Positions 43,070 through 51,169 are shown, numbered from the stretch's first letter. The stretch: DNA of 55,459 bases from CAZUXY01 sp964624235 (GCA_964624235.1 CAZUXY010000033.1:1-55459); one strand, 5' to 3'. The notes: generated from the sequence alone by a model not told the origin. Translations and numbers: made by a program.

Positions 43070-43459
43070 TCATAGACCTTTCGTTTCATCAATCCAACGT
43101 TTCACGGCCTTCTTGAAAAGATTCTTTTTTGATGAGAAATCTGCATAGTCACCAAAGGTTATGGTTGCGCGAATGTTTGAATTCCATTCAAGAAGTCCTG
43201 TATCATCTTGATACAGGTGCGGAGCTTTTTTGTCTTCTTTAGGCTTCGCCCCTGTATGGAGGATGAGACCGACTCTGTCCTTCTTGTGAAGCATAATTGT
43301 CATCCGGTCTTTACCCTCATTGCAAAAGGTCGGCGCGTTCCACTTGATAGTTTCGGTCAAGGCGGGGCACGCATCAACGACAGCTTCAAGCACTGCTTCA
43401 ACGAGCGGTTTCCGCTCATCATTGAATTTGGATAAAAAATCCTGATGTGGTGTAGTCAT
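43070..43459 (-). CDS. DUF1801 (YdhG-like) protein
   Basis: A 129-residue protein of the DUF1801 family: FLSKFNDERKPLVEAVLEAVVDACP leads into IKWNAPTFCNEGKDRMTIMLHKKDRVGLIL, the family core, followed by a charged YADFSSKKNLFKKAVKRWI end. DUF1801 proteins have an alpha/beta fold; function unknown, though YdhG has been linked to metal stress in Bacillus. The ATG at 43459 has GAGGAG nine bases upstream; the longer frame to 43594 has no support. It is a single gene. Confidence 0.75.
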   Translation of the reverse strand: MTTPHQDFLSKFNDERKPLVEAVLEAVVDACPALTETIKWNAPTFCNEGKDRMTIMLHKKDRVGLILHTGAKPKEDKKAPHLYQDDTGLLEWNSNIRATITFGDYADFSSKKNLFKKAVKRWIDETKGL

Positions 43460-43690
43460 ATGTATTCTCTCCTCAGATGGCAAAGATGGCCTTGATCCGG
43501 ACGTGGTTCCATCCCGCGTCCCGGGTAGAAGCGTTTTTTTATACTGTATTGCATATGCGTTTTGGATAAAGAATTTATTTAGATACTCACGCAATTCTTC
43601 TCATACATTTTTTAGTGTTTCATACTCCTTCCTATTCACGATTTTTTCATGCATAATGGAAACCTCACAGTTGTCTTCTTTGACGGAATC

Positions 43691-44113
43691 TCAAAGGGTC
43701 ACATTCCCCGACCGGGTATAATCCAACGTGACCGAAGCTTCTTTAAAATGCACCTCATAGAGGTCCAGCTTGCTCCCCGCCTGTTGTATGGTCACTGCGT
43801 ATTCCGGTATTTTCCCAATGAAGGCATTTTGTAAATCATAAATGCTCCGGTCGCTCTTGCGGACAGTGGCGTTTCGCACCCTCACATGTTCATTGCCGCC
43901 CGAAGGTATAGTAGTAAAGGCCACCCTGTTATTTTCTGAAAACTCCATGGTTTTGGGATTTTCCCTGAAGGTGGAAAAATAGAGCTTCCCCCTGTTTTTG
44001 ACATCATAATAAAAGTTTACGATTCTTACGTTGGGAGCGTTGTTCACGCTCGTTGCCAGGGCTATCTCACACTGCTGCGTCATGATCCTTTCGAATTCCC
44101 GAGGGTAATCCAT
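43691..44113 (-). CDS. Pyridoxamine-phosphate-oxidase-like FMN-binding protein
   Basis: A 140-residue protein with the split-barrel flavin-binding fold of the PNPOx family: MTQQCEIALATSVNNAPNVRIVNFYYD, then GKLYFSTFRENPKTMEF, NNRVAFTTIP and a C-terminal DLYEVHFKEASVTLDY. It probably binds FMN or F420-like flavin and reduces or protects against a small molecule. The ATG at 44113 has AAGGAGG six bases upstream, which settles the start. It diverges from the WYL regulator gene, which probably controls it. Confidence 0.78.
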   Translation of the reverse strand: MDYPREFERIMTQQCEIALATSVNNAPNVRIVNFYYDVKNRGKLYFSTFRENPKTMEFSENNRVAFTTIPSGGNEHVRVRNATVRKSDRSIYDLQNAFIGKIPEYAVTIQQAGSKLDLYEVHFKEASVTLDYTRSGNVTL

Positions 44114-44131
44114 GCGTTTCCTCCTTGATGA

Positions 44132-44157
44132 ATTATACTTACGCCTTGTAGGGCGTA
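44132..44157 (-). promoter_or_regulatory. Inverted repeat next to a -10 box of the PNPOx-like gene
   Basis: TACGCC (44140-44145) and GGCGTA (44152-44157) form an inverted repeat. On the minus strand a perfect TATAAT (44137-44132) follows it, 18 bases before the gene's start. No -35 consensus stands at the right distance, so the repeat may bind an activator or repressor in that place. The neighbouring WYL regulator is the obvious candidate. Confidence 0.4.
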
Positions 44158-44184
44158 TCATGACCAAAGTATACCGTGAAAACC

Positions 44185-44212
44185 TTGACATCAGTATGTC
44201 ATGGTTTAGGAT
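44185..44212 (+). promoter_or_regulatory. WYL-regulator promoter with palindromic operator
   Basis: TTGACA (44185-44190) and TAGGAT (44207-44212) are 16 bases apart and lie 36 bases before the regulator's start. A perfect palindrome TGACAT-CAGT-ATGTCA (44186-44201) overlaps the -35 box and spacer, where a bound repressor would block transcription. Autorepression is inferred. Confidence 0.5.
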
Positions 44213-44247
44213 AACCATTAATTTTTTTGGAATACGGGAGAGGCTAT

Positions 44248-45177
44248 GTGAAGACAGACCGGTTGATCTCTATCATCATGGTGCTGCTGGAACGTAAGAG
44301 GATCAGCGCGACCAGGCTTGCAGAAATGTTTGAAGTGTCGGTACGGACCATTTTCAGGGACATCGATGCCATAAACATGGCGGGCATACCCATCGTCACG
44401 TATCCGGGCGTCAACGGCGGTGTCAGCATCATGGAAGGGTATAAGATGGAAAAAAAGCTTTTTACCACTTCGGACTTCATTTCCATACTGATGGGACTGG
44501 GAAGCATCAGAACGACATTGTCGAACAAGGAAATTGCGGCTACCCTGGAAAAGTTCAAAAGCCTGTTGCCGTCCGACCAGTTGAGAATCATAGAATCAAA
44601 ATCGAACCAGATCGCCATAGACCTGAGGGCATGGGCGGGGAACAGAAACACACCGACATACCTTGAAACAGTAAGGCGGGCGTTGCAGGAAGACAGGCAC
44701 CTTTCGTTTCGCTATTCCGACGGGAGCGGGAAAATAAGCAGGAGGAAGGTCGAACCCTACCAACTGGTACTGAAGGAAAAAAGCTGGTATCTGCAGGCAT
44801 ACTGCCTCCTGAGAAAAGATTTTCGTGTTTTCAAATTGTCCCGCATGCATATGCTGCGAATTCCCGGGTCTTCGTTTGTGCCTCGTGAATTCACCCCTCG
44901 GCCGCTGGATGGTTCAGACTGGATAGGGCGGAGGATAATCACGATAAGGCTATTGATCGACGCATCCCTCAGGGAAAAGGTGGCCGACCGTTGCGGAGAG
45001 GAATACATTAGACCGTACGGCGAAAACAAATTGCTGGTCCGATTACCCTTCGCTGAAGACGATTTGGGTTACAACCTTTTACTCGGCTACGGCGATAAAT
45101 GCGAATGCCTGGGCCCCGAACGAGTGCGAAGGGAGATGGTTCGCCGTATTAAAAAACTGTTGTCGGTCTATGATTAA
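44248..45177 (+). CDS. YafY-type HTH and WYL-domain transcriptional regulator
   Basis: A 309-residue regulator. The N-terminal winged helix (LLERKRISATRLAEMFEVSVRTIFRDI) is the DeoR-like HTH_11 of the YafY family, and the C-terminal part from about 140 is a WYL domain (FRYSDGSGKISRRKVEPYQLVLKEKSWYLQAYC), which usually senses a nucleotide or other ligand. The start is the GTG at 44248, four bases after GGGAGAGG, giving the family start MKTDRLISIIM; the TTG at 44227 is unlikely. It is divergent from the PNPOx-like gene, with two inverted repeats in the shared 134-base gap. Confidence 0.88.
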   Translation: MKTDRLISIIMVLLERKRISATRLAEMFEVSVRTIFRDIDAINMAGIPIVTYPGVNGGVSIMEGYKMEKKLFTTSDFISILMGLGSIRTTLSNKEIAATLEKFKSLLPSDQLRIIESKSNQIAIDLRAWAGNRNTPTYLETVRRALQEDRHLSFRYSDGSGKISRRKVEPYQLVLKEKSWYLQAYCLLRKDFRVFKLSRMHMLRIPGSSFVPREFTPRPLDGSDWIGRRIITIRLLIDASLREKVADRCGEEYIRPYGENKLLVRLPFAEDDLGYNLLLGYGDKCECLGPERVRREMVRRIKKLLSVYD

Positions 45178-45946
45178 AGTTTTGATGCAATATTGTTTGT
45201 TCAATGTTTTGAATACACCGGGATGTGTCCCCCCCCCCGTTACGCCGTTCCTCCCGACATAAGGCATTTCCCCTGCAGTTCCTTAATGAAACAAGTCTTT
45301 CCCCCCGACTATAAGCCTCTAAAAAATAGGCCTCTGCAAAATTGTTACTTCGATTATCCTGCTGAAATTGAGAACAGTCTCCAAATCATTTCTTTTCTTT
45401 CCCGCTTTGAGTGCAACTTCATATATGCCCGGGTTGACATGAAAGGCCTTATCGCAATCATGAGACAGTTCCGTCATCTCACTCTCGTTAAGAAAGACCT
45501 TAATAAGATGATTGAAAGCTGTTAGGCTGTCCCCCTGCTTGCATACAAGACACATTTGCCGGAGGATTGCGGAGTAAATTTGAGAGTACTCATGCACCCG
45601 ACAAGAGATAACGGTACTGCAACAGTCGTAGAGATACTTATTGAATTGTTAATCTTATACACATCGGCTAATTATGGTGACAACTTCGCTGCATGAAGTA
45701 AGCTATTTCAGGCGCTCAGCTTTAATACAAATCAAGCATATCTCAATGTCTGAAGAGAACAGTTATTTCCCCCGCGGAACGGGCACCCCCCGGGATTAGA
45801 TGTTATAGTAGAAGTTACCAACTCCTGAAAAAGCCCGTTCCCTTCGATGGAGAAAAAATTCAGAGGAAGTTAAAAAACTCAATCACCCATTGATTATACG
45901 TGCGAATGGTCTGCATTCCTCCCCGTGTGATAGCGGACCTGATGCA
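45178..45946. other. Long gap with C10 tract, repeat and unsupported frames
   Basis: About 770 bases. It holds a run of ten C residues (45229-45238) and, beside it, a 39-base copy of the repeat seen at 47099. A 92-codon frame on the minus strand (45319-45597, starting MHEYSQIYSAILRQMC) is open but has no ribosome-binding site and no recognisable family; it could be a decayed gene. Low GC from 45600 to 45760. No other gene or RNA is evident. Confidence 0.4.
45235..45273 (+). repeat. Diverged intergenic repeat, copy C
   Basis: These 39 bases match 47099-47137 at 31 of 39 positions without gaps, including an identical CATAAGGCA. Similarity fades after TCCCC. With copies A and B it suggests a small degenerate intergenic repeat family in this stretch. 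Confidence 0.4.
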
Positions 45947-47032
45947 TTACAGCGCATCGGACCTGAATGGCTCTTGTGGTTTGTATCGTAAAACCCAGAC
46001 CCTGTTTACCCACATGCTGCCTCCACCGTGTGTTGAAAACCGGAAATCAAATCCATTACCACGGTTCTGAAACCGTCCATCTTTGATGTGCCATACGTGG
46101 AACTTCCATTTGCCGCTGTTTCTCAACCTGAGTTTCGGAAACGCGCCGTCGGCCGATCCTCTGAATGCACCGTCAACGGGTCCCCTGCCGTTGCTGTCAT
46201 ACTGGCAGTTGATTGCCGTCCCGCTGTCGAAATATTCCATGACGATCCAGACTTCATTGTTGCCTCCCCACATGAATGAGTCGTCGATGTCAAAGCACAT
46301 ATGGTTATGCCCCGGTCCGTCGTACGGATACGGCAATTTTCTGCAATCGACACCGGCCTTGACGTCCTGTTCGGTTATTGCGGCGCCATCGTTCGGCGCA
46401 AGGGCCAGGAGGTGCCCATTGTTCTTTGCTCCGAGGTCTATCCAGGCATAATTCCTGTCCACCCCTTTCACCTCCTTTTTCATGCTGACTACGTGTTGGC
46501 CCTTGATCCTGTTTGTCAGGTTCAAGGTGAAAAGTGAAATGCCCTTGTCAAGATCTTCGATATCATCGATCGTTTCGTCGTGAGCGAAATCGGCGATACC
46601 TTTCTCCACGTCGATGATACGACCGGTTATAAGGATTTTCCTTCGCCATTGGGTTATGGTTCCCACAAGCATCTTCCTCGCCGACAAGAGGCGCCCCACC
46701 CTGACGGCATATTGTGTGTCGGTAATACCGGTCATCTGAAGGGACTGCTCCTTCATTATCTCCTTCATCAGCGAACGTTCCAGTACGATGAACTCGCCGG
46801 TATTGATCATCTTGTTTCGCAGAAGGTCGTTCATCATCTCGGCGTCGCTGCGCGATATGCCCTTTGCGGCAAAATCGATGATCGCGAGACGCATTTTTTC
46901 CGCGCCTGCGGTTTGTTTGGCCTTTTTTGTCGCGATCCCTTCCGATTGTCCGAGTGTGGAACAGCCGTGAAACGATATAAGAAAAATAATTAACTGGCAT
47001 ATGATCGGCATAATGAAAATGGCTTTTCTCAT
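45947..47032 (-). CDS. CsgG-family lipoprotein with extra C-terminal domain
   Basis: A 361-residue lipoprotein (lipobox ISFHGC, Cys24). Residues 48-180 are a CsgG/HfaB-like domain: MRLAIIDFAAKGISRSDAEMMNDLLRNKM, FIVLERSLMKEIMKEQ, YAVRVGRLLSARKMLVGTI and ITGRIIDVEKGIADF. CsgG itself makes the curli secretion pore, but related lipoproteins have other envelope roles. The last 170 residues (HVVSMKKEVKGVDRNYAWIDLG, MWGGNNEVWIVMEYF, SMWVNRVWVLRYKP) look like a beta-sandwich, perhaps a carbohydrate-binding module, and I do not recognise a family. No curli genes are nearby. Confidence 0.7.
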   Translation of the reverse strand: MRKAIFIMPIICQLIIFLISFHGCSTLGQSEGIATKKAKQTAGAEKMRLAIIDFAAKGISRSDAEMMNDLLRNKMINTGEFIVLERSLMKEIMKEQSLQMTGITDTQYAVRVGRLLSARKMLVGTITQWRRKILITGRIIDVEKGIADFAHDETIDDIEDLDKGISLFTLNLTNRIKGQHVVSMKKEVKGVDRNYAWIDLGAKNNGHLLALAPNDGAAITEQDVKAGVDCRKLPYPYDGPGHNHMCFDIDDSFMWGGNNEVWIVMEYFDSGTAINCQYDSNGRGPVDGAFRGSADGAFPKLRLRNSGKWKFHVWHIKDGRFQNRGNGFDFRFSTHGGGSMWVNRVWVLRYKPQEPFRSDAL

Positions 47033-47710
47033 TCCGATACCCCCCGGGATATCATAAAAGTTAAGACTTCACTTTTTATAATCAGAAATCTGTTCTCTCC
47101 CCGAAGCGCCTTTCCTACCGGCATAAGGCAGATCCCCGGTGGCTTTTGTCTTGAAAAAGCCCTTTCTCCATGGCAAACAGCACCTTGACAGGGTTCTTAC
47201 TATTTCACGCAGCCCGGAATCACAGTTTTTTACGCCCCCGTGGGAAAACCATCTTTGATCTTTTCATAAACAATATGAAACAGTTGCACATTCGTCGACA
47301 TTTTTTTTCTGAAGCGTGAACATGAGAACCGTTCGCATACGGTTCTAAAATCGCGGTCATATCGTCTTCGCAAAATATCTCAATTTTCCAGGATAACCGG
47401 CACGCTGCGTCCCTGCAGGTGAAGCGTATTCACCGGCGACATTATTCACCTCCGCCGCAACCGTTTACACCAGTACCCGGGTGACAATGAGATGGACACG
47501 GGAATTGTCGTTACGCCCCTTTCCAATCACCGGGAAAATCGATGCCCATGACGGGGTGGGGCCCGATCCGCGCGGTCCGTAAAACATCCGCATCTGATCA
47601 GGTGATGTCTAATTCTCCCTCATTCCACCCCTCATCCCGTAATCACGCTTCCTTTTTTCTATTGACACGCCGCCCGCGCCGTCATACCGCATGATTATCG
47701 GCGGCTCCGC
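47033..47710. other. Long non-coding gap before mqnC
   Basis: About 680 bases. It holds repeat copy B (47099-47201), a perfect 8-bp hairpin AGAACCGT/ACGGTTCT (47325-47346, loop TCGCAT) without a T-run, and a TTGACA at 47662-47667 that could be the -35 of mqnC though no good -10 follows. No gene is supported; GC rises sharply after 47400. Confidence 0.45.
47099..47201 (+). repeat. Diverged intergenic repeat, copy B
   Basis: Its first 39 bases match copy C at 45235-45273, and its bases 47118-47201 match copy A at 42967-43050 (57 of 84, same orientation). It is the only copy that overlaps both others, so it defines the longest form of the element, at least 103 bases. Confidence 0.5.
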
Positions 47711-48802
47711 ATGAACGGCAACCATGACCACCTCAAACAAAAAATCCTTTCGGGCGCACGGATATCGCCCGAAGAGGGGCTCTCACTCTTCAGATGGGAC
47801 CTGCATGAACTGGGCCGCGCGGCGGACTTCAGGCGCACTCTGGCGCACCCCGGCGACACCGTCGGTTTCATCATCGACCGGATCGTAAACTTCACCAACA
47901 TCTGCGAGGCGGGCTGCGCCTTCTGCGCCTATCACGCGAGGGCCGGCGCCGTAGAGCCCTATGAGATGAGCGACGACGAGATATTCAGCAGGATAGATGA
48001 GCTCGTCGCCGCGGGCGGCACCCAGGTGATGCTGCAGGGGGGCCTCCACCCCGAATACTCCCTGGAGCGCTACGTATCGATGATACAAAAAGTGAAGAAG
48101 CGCTTCCCGTCCATTTGCCTGCATTCCCTCTCGCCCGCCGAGACCGTTCATATCGCCCGCAAGGGGAATTTCATGGTCGACGAGGTGATCGGCGCTCTGA
48201 AAAGGGCGGGCCTGGACTCCATGCCCGGCGCCTCTGACCTGCTGGTGGATCGCATACGGCGCAAAGTAAGCCCGCGCAAGCTCACCGTGGAGGAGTGGCG
48301 TGAGGTCATGCGCTCCCTGGCACGGAACGGCCTGAAGTCATCGGCCACCATGACCTACGGCATGGGGGAAACCCCGGAGGAGCGCATTCAGCACCTTGAG
48401 ACGGTACGCAGTATTCAGGACGAGACCGGCATCATCCGCGCCTTCATCCCCTGGTCCTTTTCCCCCGCGAGGACGGCGCTGTCACACCTGGCGCCCGCCA
48501 CGGGCCTGGACTATCTGAAAATCGTCGCCGTCGCGCGAATCTATCTTGACAACATACCGAACATACAGGCTGGATGGCTCACGGAGGGGCTGAAGCTCGC
48601 CCAGATCGCCCTGGCCATGGGGGCCAACGACATGGGCGGCGTACTCACCGAAGAGGTGGTGGTAAAGGCCACCGGGATCGGCACCCGCACGCATCGGGAC
48701 GAGCTGATCGATATCATTAAAAGGGCGGGCAGAACCCCCGTTGAGCGGGATTCGGACTACCGCGTAATCAGGAGCTATGCCGATGGTCAGCATGCGATAT
48801 GA
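47711..48802 (+). CDS. mqnC: Dehypoxanthine futalosine cyclase MqnC (radical SAM)
   Basis: A 363-residue radical SAM enzyme with cluster cysteines Cys65, Cys69 and Cys72 (NICEAGCAFCAYHA). It cyclises dehypoxanthine futalosine from MqnB to the substrate of MqnD. It is told from MqnE by GGTQVMLQGGLHPEYSLE and HSLSPAETVHIARKG, and by WSFSPARTALSHL. The ATG at 47711 has no ribosome-binding site; a seven-codon leader frame at 47691 ends TGA overlapping it (ATGA), so it might be coupled to that, although the leader also lacks one. Overlaps ubiE by 20 bases. Confidence 0.92.
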   Translation: MNGNHDHLKQKILSGARISPEEGLSLFRWDLHELGRAADFRRTLAHPGDTVGFIIDRIVNFTNICEAGCAFCAYHARAGAVEPYEMSDDEIFSRIDELVAAGGTQVMLQGGLHPEYSLERYVSMIQKVKKRFPSICLHSLSPAETVHIARKGNFMVDEVIGALKRAGLDSMPGASDLLVDRIRRKVSPRKLTVEEWREVMRSLARNGLKSSATMTYGMGETPEERIQHLETVRSIQDETGIIRAFIPWSFSPARTALSHLAPATGLDYLKIVAVARIYLDNIPNIQAGWLTEGLKLAQIALAMGANDMGGVLTEEVVVKATGIGTRTHRDELIDIIKRAGRTPVERDSDYRVIRSYADGQHAI

Positions 48803-49568
48803 GATCAACAACACCGACCCCGAAGAGAAAAAGCAATTCATCAAGAAAATGTTCACCGCGGTGGCGCCCACCTATGACGCGCTCAACCGTGTGCTGTCAC
48901 TGGGTATCGACCGCCTGTGGCGCCGGCTGACCGTCCGCAGCCTTGGAAACATGCGGGGCAAAATGGTGCTGGACCTCTGCTGCGGCACCGGGGACCTCTC
49001 CCGAAACCTTACCCGCAGGGGGGCGCGGGTCGTGTCCCTGGATTTCTGCGAGGCGATGATTCGCCGGGGACGGGAGAAAAAGAACATTCTTGATTACTGC
49101 GTGATCGCCGACGCGAGCCGTTTGCCGCTGTGCGAGAACTCGTTCGACGCCGTTACTATCGCTTTCGGCATTCGCAACATCCCCGACCTGGACCGTTTCA
49201 TCGCCGAGGTGCGAAGGGTCCTTAAACCGGGAGGGATTTTTTCCATACTGGAACTTACGCGTCCGAACTTGAAAACAGCCGGGCTTATGTACCGGCTGTA
49301 TCTGGGAATGCTGCTGCCGCTGATCGGCAAGCTCATTTCAGGAAAGATGACCCCCTACCGCTACCTGTCCACAACCATCAGCACCTTTCTGAATCCCCGC
49401 ATGCTCGCCGAACACCTGGTCAGGCATGGATTTACCGGCACCGGAACGGTCAGCTACACGCTGGGAGTAGCGACCCTGATAAACTGCAGAAACGGAGCGA
49501 AGGCGGCGGTCCCCGTGTCTGCTTCCAGGCCGCAGGCGACGGCGCTGCATCCCGACGCGTTGCACTGA
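48783..49568 (+). CDS. ubiE: Demethylmenaquinone methyltransferase (UbiE/MenG)
   Basis: A 261-residue SAM methyltransferase that adds the ring methyl in the last step of menaquinone synthesis. Signature parts: KKMFTAVAPTYDALNRVLSLGID, motif I VLDLCCGTGDLSRNL, and VTIAFGIRNIPDLDRFIAEV. The C-terminus extends about 25 residues beyond the usual end (RNGAKAAVPVSASRPQATALHPD). The ATG at 48783 has AGGAG with an eight-base spacer and lies inside mqnC, so translation is coupled; ATGs at 48777 and 48792 are less well placed. Confidence 0.92.
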   Translation: MVSMRYEINNTDPEEKKQFIKKMFTAVAPTYDALNRVLSLGIDRLWRRLTVRSLGNMRGKMVLDLCCGTGDLSRNLTRRGARVVSLDFCEAMIRRGREKKNILDYCVIADASRLPLCENSFDAVTIAFGIRNIPDLDRFIAEVRRVLKPGGIFSILELTRPNLKTAGLMYRLYLGMLLPLIGKLISGKMTPYRYLSTTISTFLNPRMLAEHLVRHGFTGTGTVSYTLGVATLINCRNGAKAAVPVSASRPQATALHPDALH

Positions 49569-49589
49569 AAAGCGGCCGCGTATTTTACG

Positions 49590-49901
49590 CTAGTCCAGGG
49601 TGCAGCCGAAACGCTCGCCCATATAACGGGCGGTCGAGGTCTTTCCCAGGGCGGTGGCCGTCACCGATTTCGTCGCGTAATCCACTTTATAACCTTTAAC
49701 GGGTATGACGGTCCTTGACCAGTTGCGCGCCTGTTCCTCGTTTTTCCCCTCGACGAATATGCTGGAGCACATGAATTTGGCGTACGCAGCGGACGCCATG
49801 GGGAGAAAGGCCCTTATGTCCTTCAGGTTGGCTCCTGCCACTATGCCCAGTCCGAGGATGATGACCGCGAGCAGTATCAACAACAGTTTCAGTATTTTCA
49901 T
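49590..49901 (-). CDS. Small exported protein like the N-terminal part of serine hydrolases
   Basis: A 103-residue protein with one N-terminal membrane segment (about 3-24). The rest (YAKFMCSSIFVEGKNEEQARNW, VKGYKVDYATKSVTATALGK, YMGERFGCTL) resembles the leading region that some class C beta-lactamase-like hydrolases carry before their catalytic domain. Here it is a separate gene placed downstream of the hydrolase, its ATG overlapping the hydrolase stop by four bases (ATGA at 49898-49901). Two cysteines could form a disulfide or carry lipid. Partnership with the hydrolase is inference. Confidence 0.6.
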   Translation of the reverse strand: MKILKLLLILLAVIILGLGIVAGANLKDIRAFLPMASAAYAKFMCSSIFVEGKNEEQARNWSRTVIPVKGYKVDYATKSVTATALGKTSTARYMGERFGCTLD

Positions 49902-51133
49902 TTCCGCCCTCCCTGCCTCACGATACTGTCGATGACGAGCTTCAACAGCGTGTTCGAACTGAACGCCTTGTCCCGGTTGTCGGCGACGTAGGCCACCACC
50001 AGGTCCAGGCTGGGAATGACGTATATAAACTGTCCCCAGTGGCCCTGGGCCGAGAATGTATCTTCAGGAGCGTCGGGGAACTCCCTGGGGTGCTTCTTCT
50101 CGGGAATGCTGCGGTTAAGCCACCACAGGGCCCCGTAGGCGCCGTCTTCGTTTTCCTTTTCACTGAGCTTCGTGGCGAAATACGCCGGGGCGACGGTAGT
50201 GCTGTACTTCACCCAGCCCTCGGGCAGGATGCGCTTCCCCTCCCACATCCCGTCGTTGAGAAAAAGGTAGCCGAATTTGGCCATGTCCCTGGGGCGGGTA
50301 TAGAGGTACGAAGAGCCCACGTAGGTGCCGGCCGCGTCGCGTTCCCAGACCACCTTTTTCATGCCGATCCTGTTAAACAGTTTCTCCCAGGGATACGCGT
50401 CGTATTCCTTCCGAGTCATGGTATTTTTCAACATGGCCATGAGGAGGTTCGGTGTGGGGCTGGCGTATTCCCATTTGGCGCCGGGGTCGGCCTCCAGTTC
50501 CTGGCCGGCGGCGTACTTTGCCATGTCTCTGTGACCCGAGGTAAACAGCATGGCGTTCACCGTTGACTTGATTGGCGAGGCCTCATAGGTCTCGTTGGAG
50601 TACAGCCCCGAGCTCATGTGCAGCAGATGGTCGACCGTGATGTTTTTATGCTTCCCCCGGTTCAGGGCGGGGTAGTATTTCCAGGCGGGGTCCTCGAGTT
50701 TCAGGCGCCCCTCTTTTATCGCAATGCCGTACAGCGCGTTGGTAAAGCCCTTCGAATCTGACCAGGTGATGTGGACCGTGTCCTTCGTGAAACCGCCGGC
50801 GTATTTCTCGAACACCAGGTAGCCGTTTTTAATGATCACCAGCCCGTCGGTGCGGATGCCCCTGCGCTCTGCTTCGGGGCCGGTCCGGGTAAAGGCGTAT
50901 TCTTCGACCTTTTTTATCTTCAGCGGGTCCATGCCCACGGCCGCGGGGGCTTTTACCCGCCATTCCTTCGTGGGCCAGTAGTCCCTTACTTTTAAAGGCG
51001 CCTTGAAAAGCGACACCCCCGAAGCCGGGTTTCCGCCGTCGGCATTTTTGCCGTCGCCGAACCCGTACATGCCCGTTCCCAGCATCGCCGCGAACGCGCA
51101 TGCCGCGGCAATCCAAAGCACCCTCTTTCTCAT
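49898..51133 (-). CDS. Exported serine hydrolase (class C beta-lactamase-like)
   Basis: A 411-residue secreted hydrolase. A signal peptide or anchor (about 4-24) is followed by a serine hydrolase domain (about 70-405). The catalytic SxxK is SDSK in HITWSDSKGFTNALYGIAIKEGRL, and a YASPTPN segment supplies the tyrosine. HWGQFIYVIPSLDLVVAYV near the end holds the third motif, as HWG rather than the usual KTG. Family members are esterases, amidases (6-aminohexanoate-dimer hydrolase type) or beta-lactamases; the substrate is unknown. It is the first gene of a two-gene unit with the small protein whose start overlaps its stop. Confidence 0.82.
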   Translation of the reverse strand: MRKRVLWIAAACAFAAMLGTGMYGFGDGKNADGGNPASGVSLFKAPLKVRDYWPTKEWRVKAPAAVGMDPLKIKKVEEYAFTRTGPEAERRGIRTDGLVIIKNGYLVFEKYAGGFTKDTVHITWSDSKGFTNALYGIAIKEGRLKLEDPAWKYYPALNRGKHKNITVDHLLHMSSGLYSNETYEASPIKSTVNAMLFTSGHRDMAKYAAGQELEADPGAKWEYASPTPNLLMAMLKNTMTRKEYDAYPWEKLFNRIGMKKVVWERDAAGTYVGSSYLYTRPRDMAKFGYLFLNDGMWEGKRILPEGWVKYSTTVAPAYFATKLSEKENEDGAYGALWWLNRSIPEKKHPREFPDAPEDTFSAQGHWGQFIYVIPSLDLVVAYVADNRDKAFSSNTLLKLVIDSIVRQGGRK

Positions 51134-51169
51134 AATCCACCCCTGAGTTTAGTTGTATATTTACAGGTG

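Noticed and set aside
45193..45525. 110-codon frame after the WYL regulator
   Set aside because: It runs through the C10 tract and repeat, has no ribosome-binding site and resembles no family.
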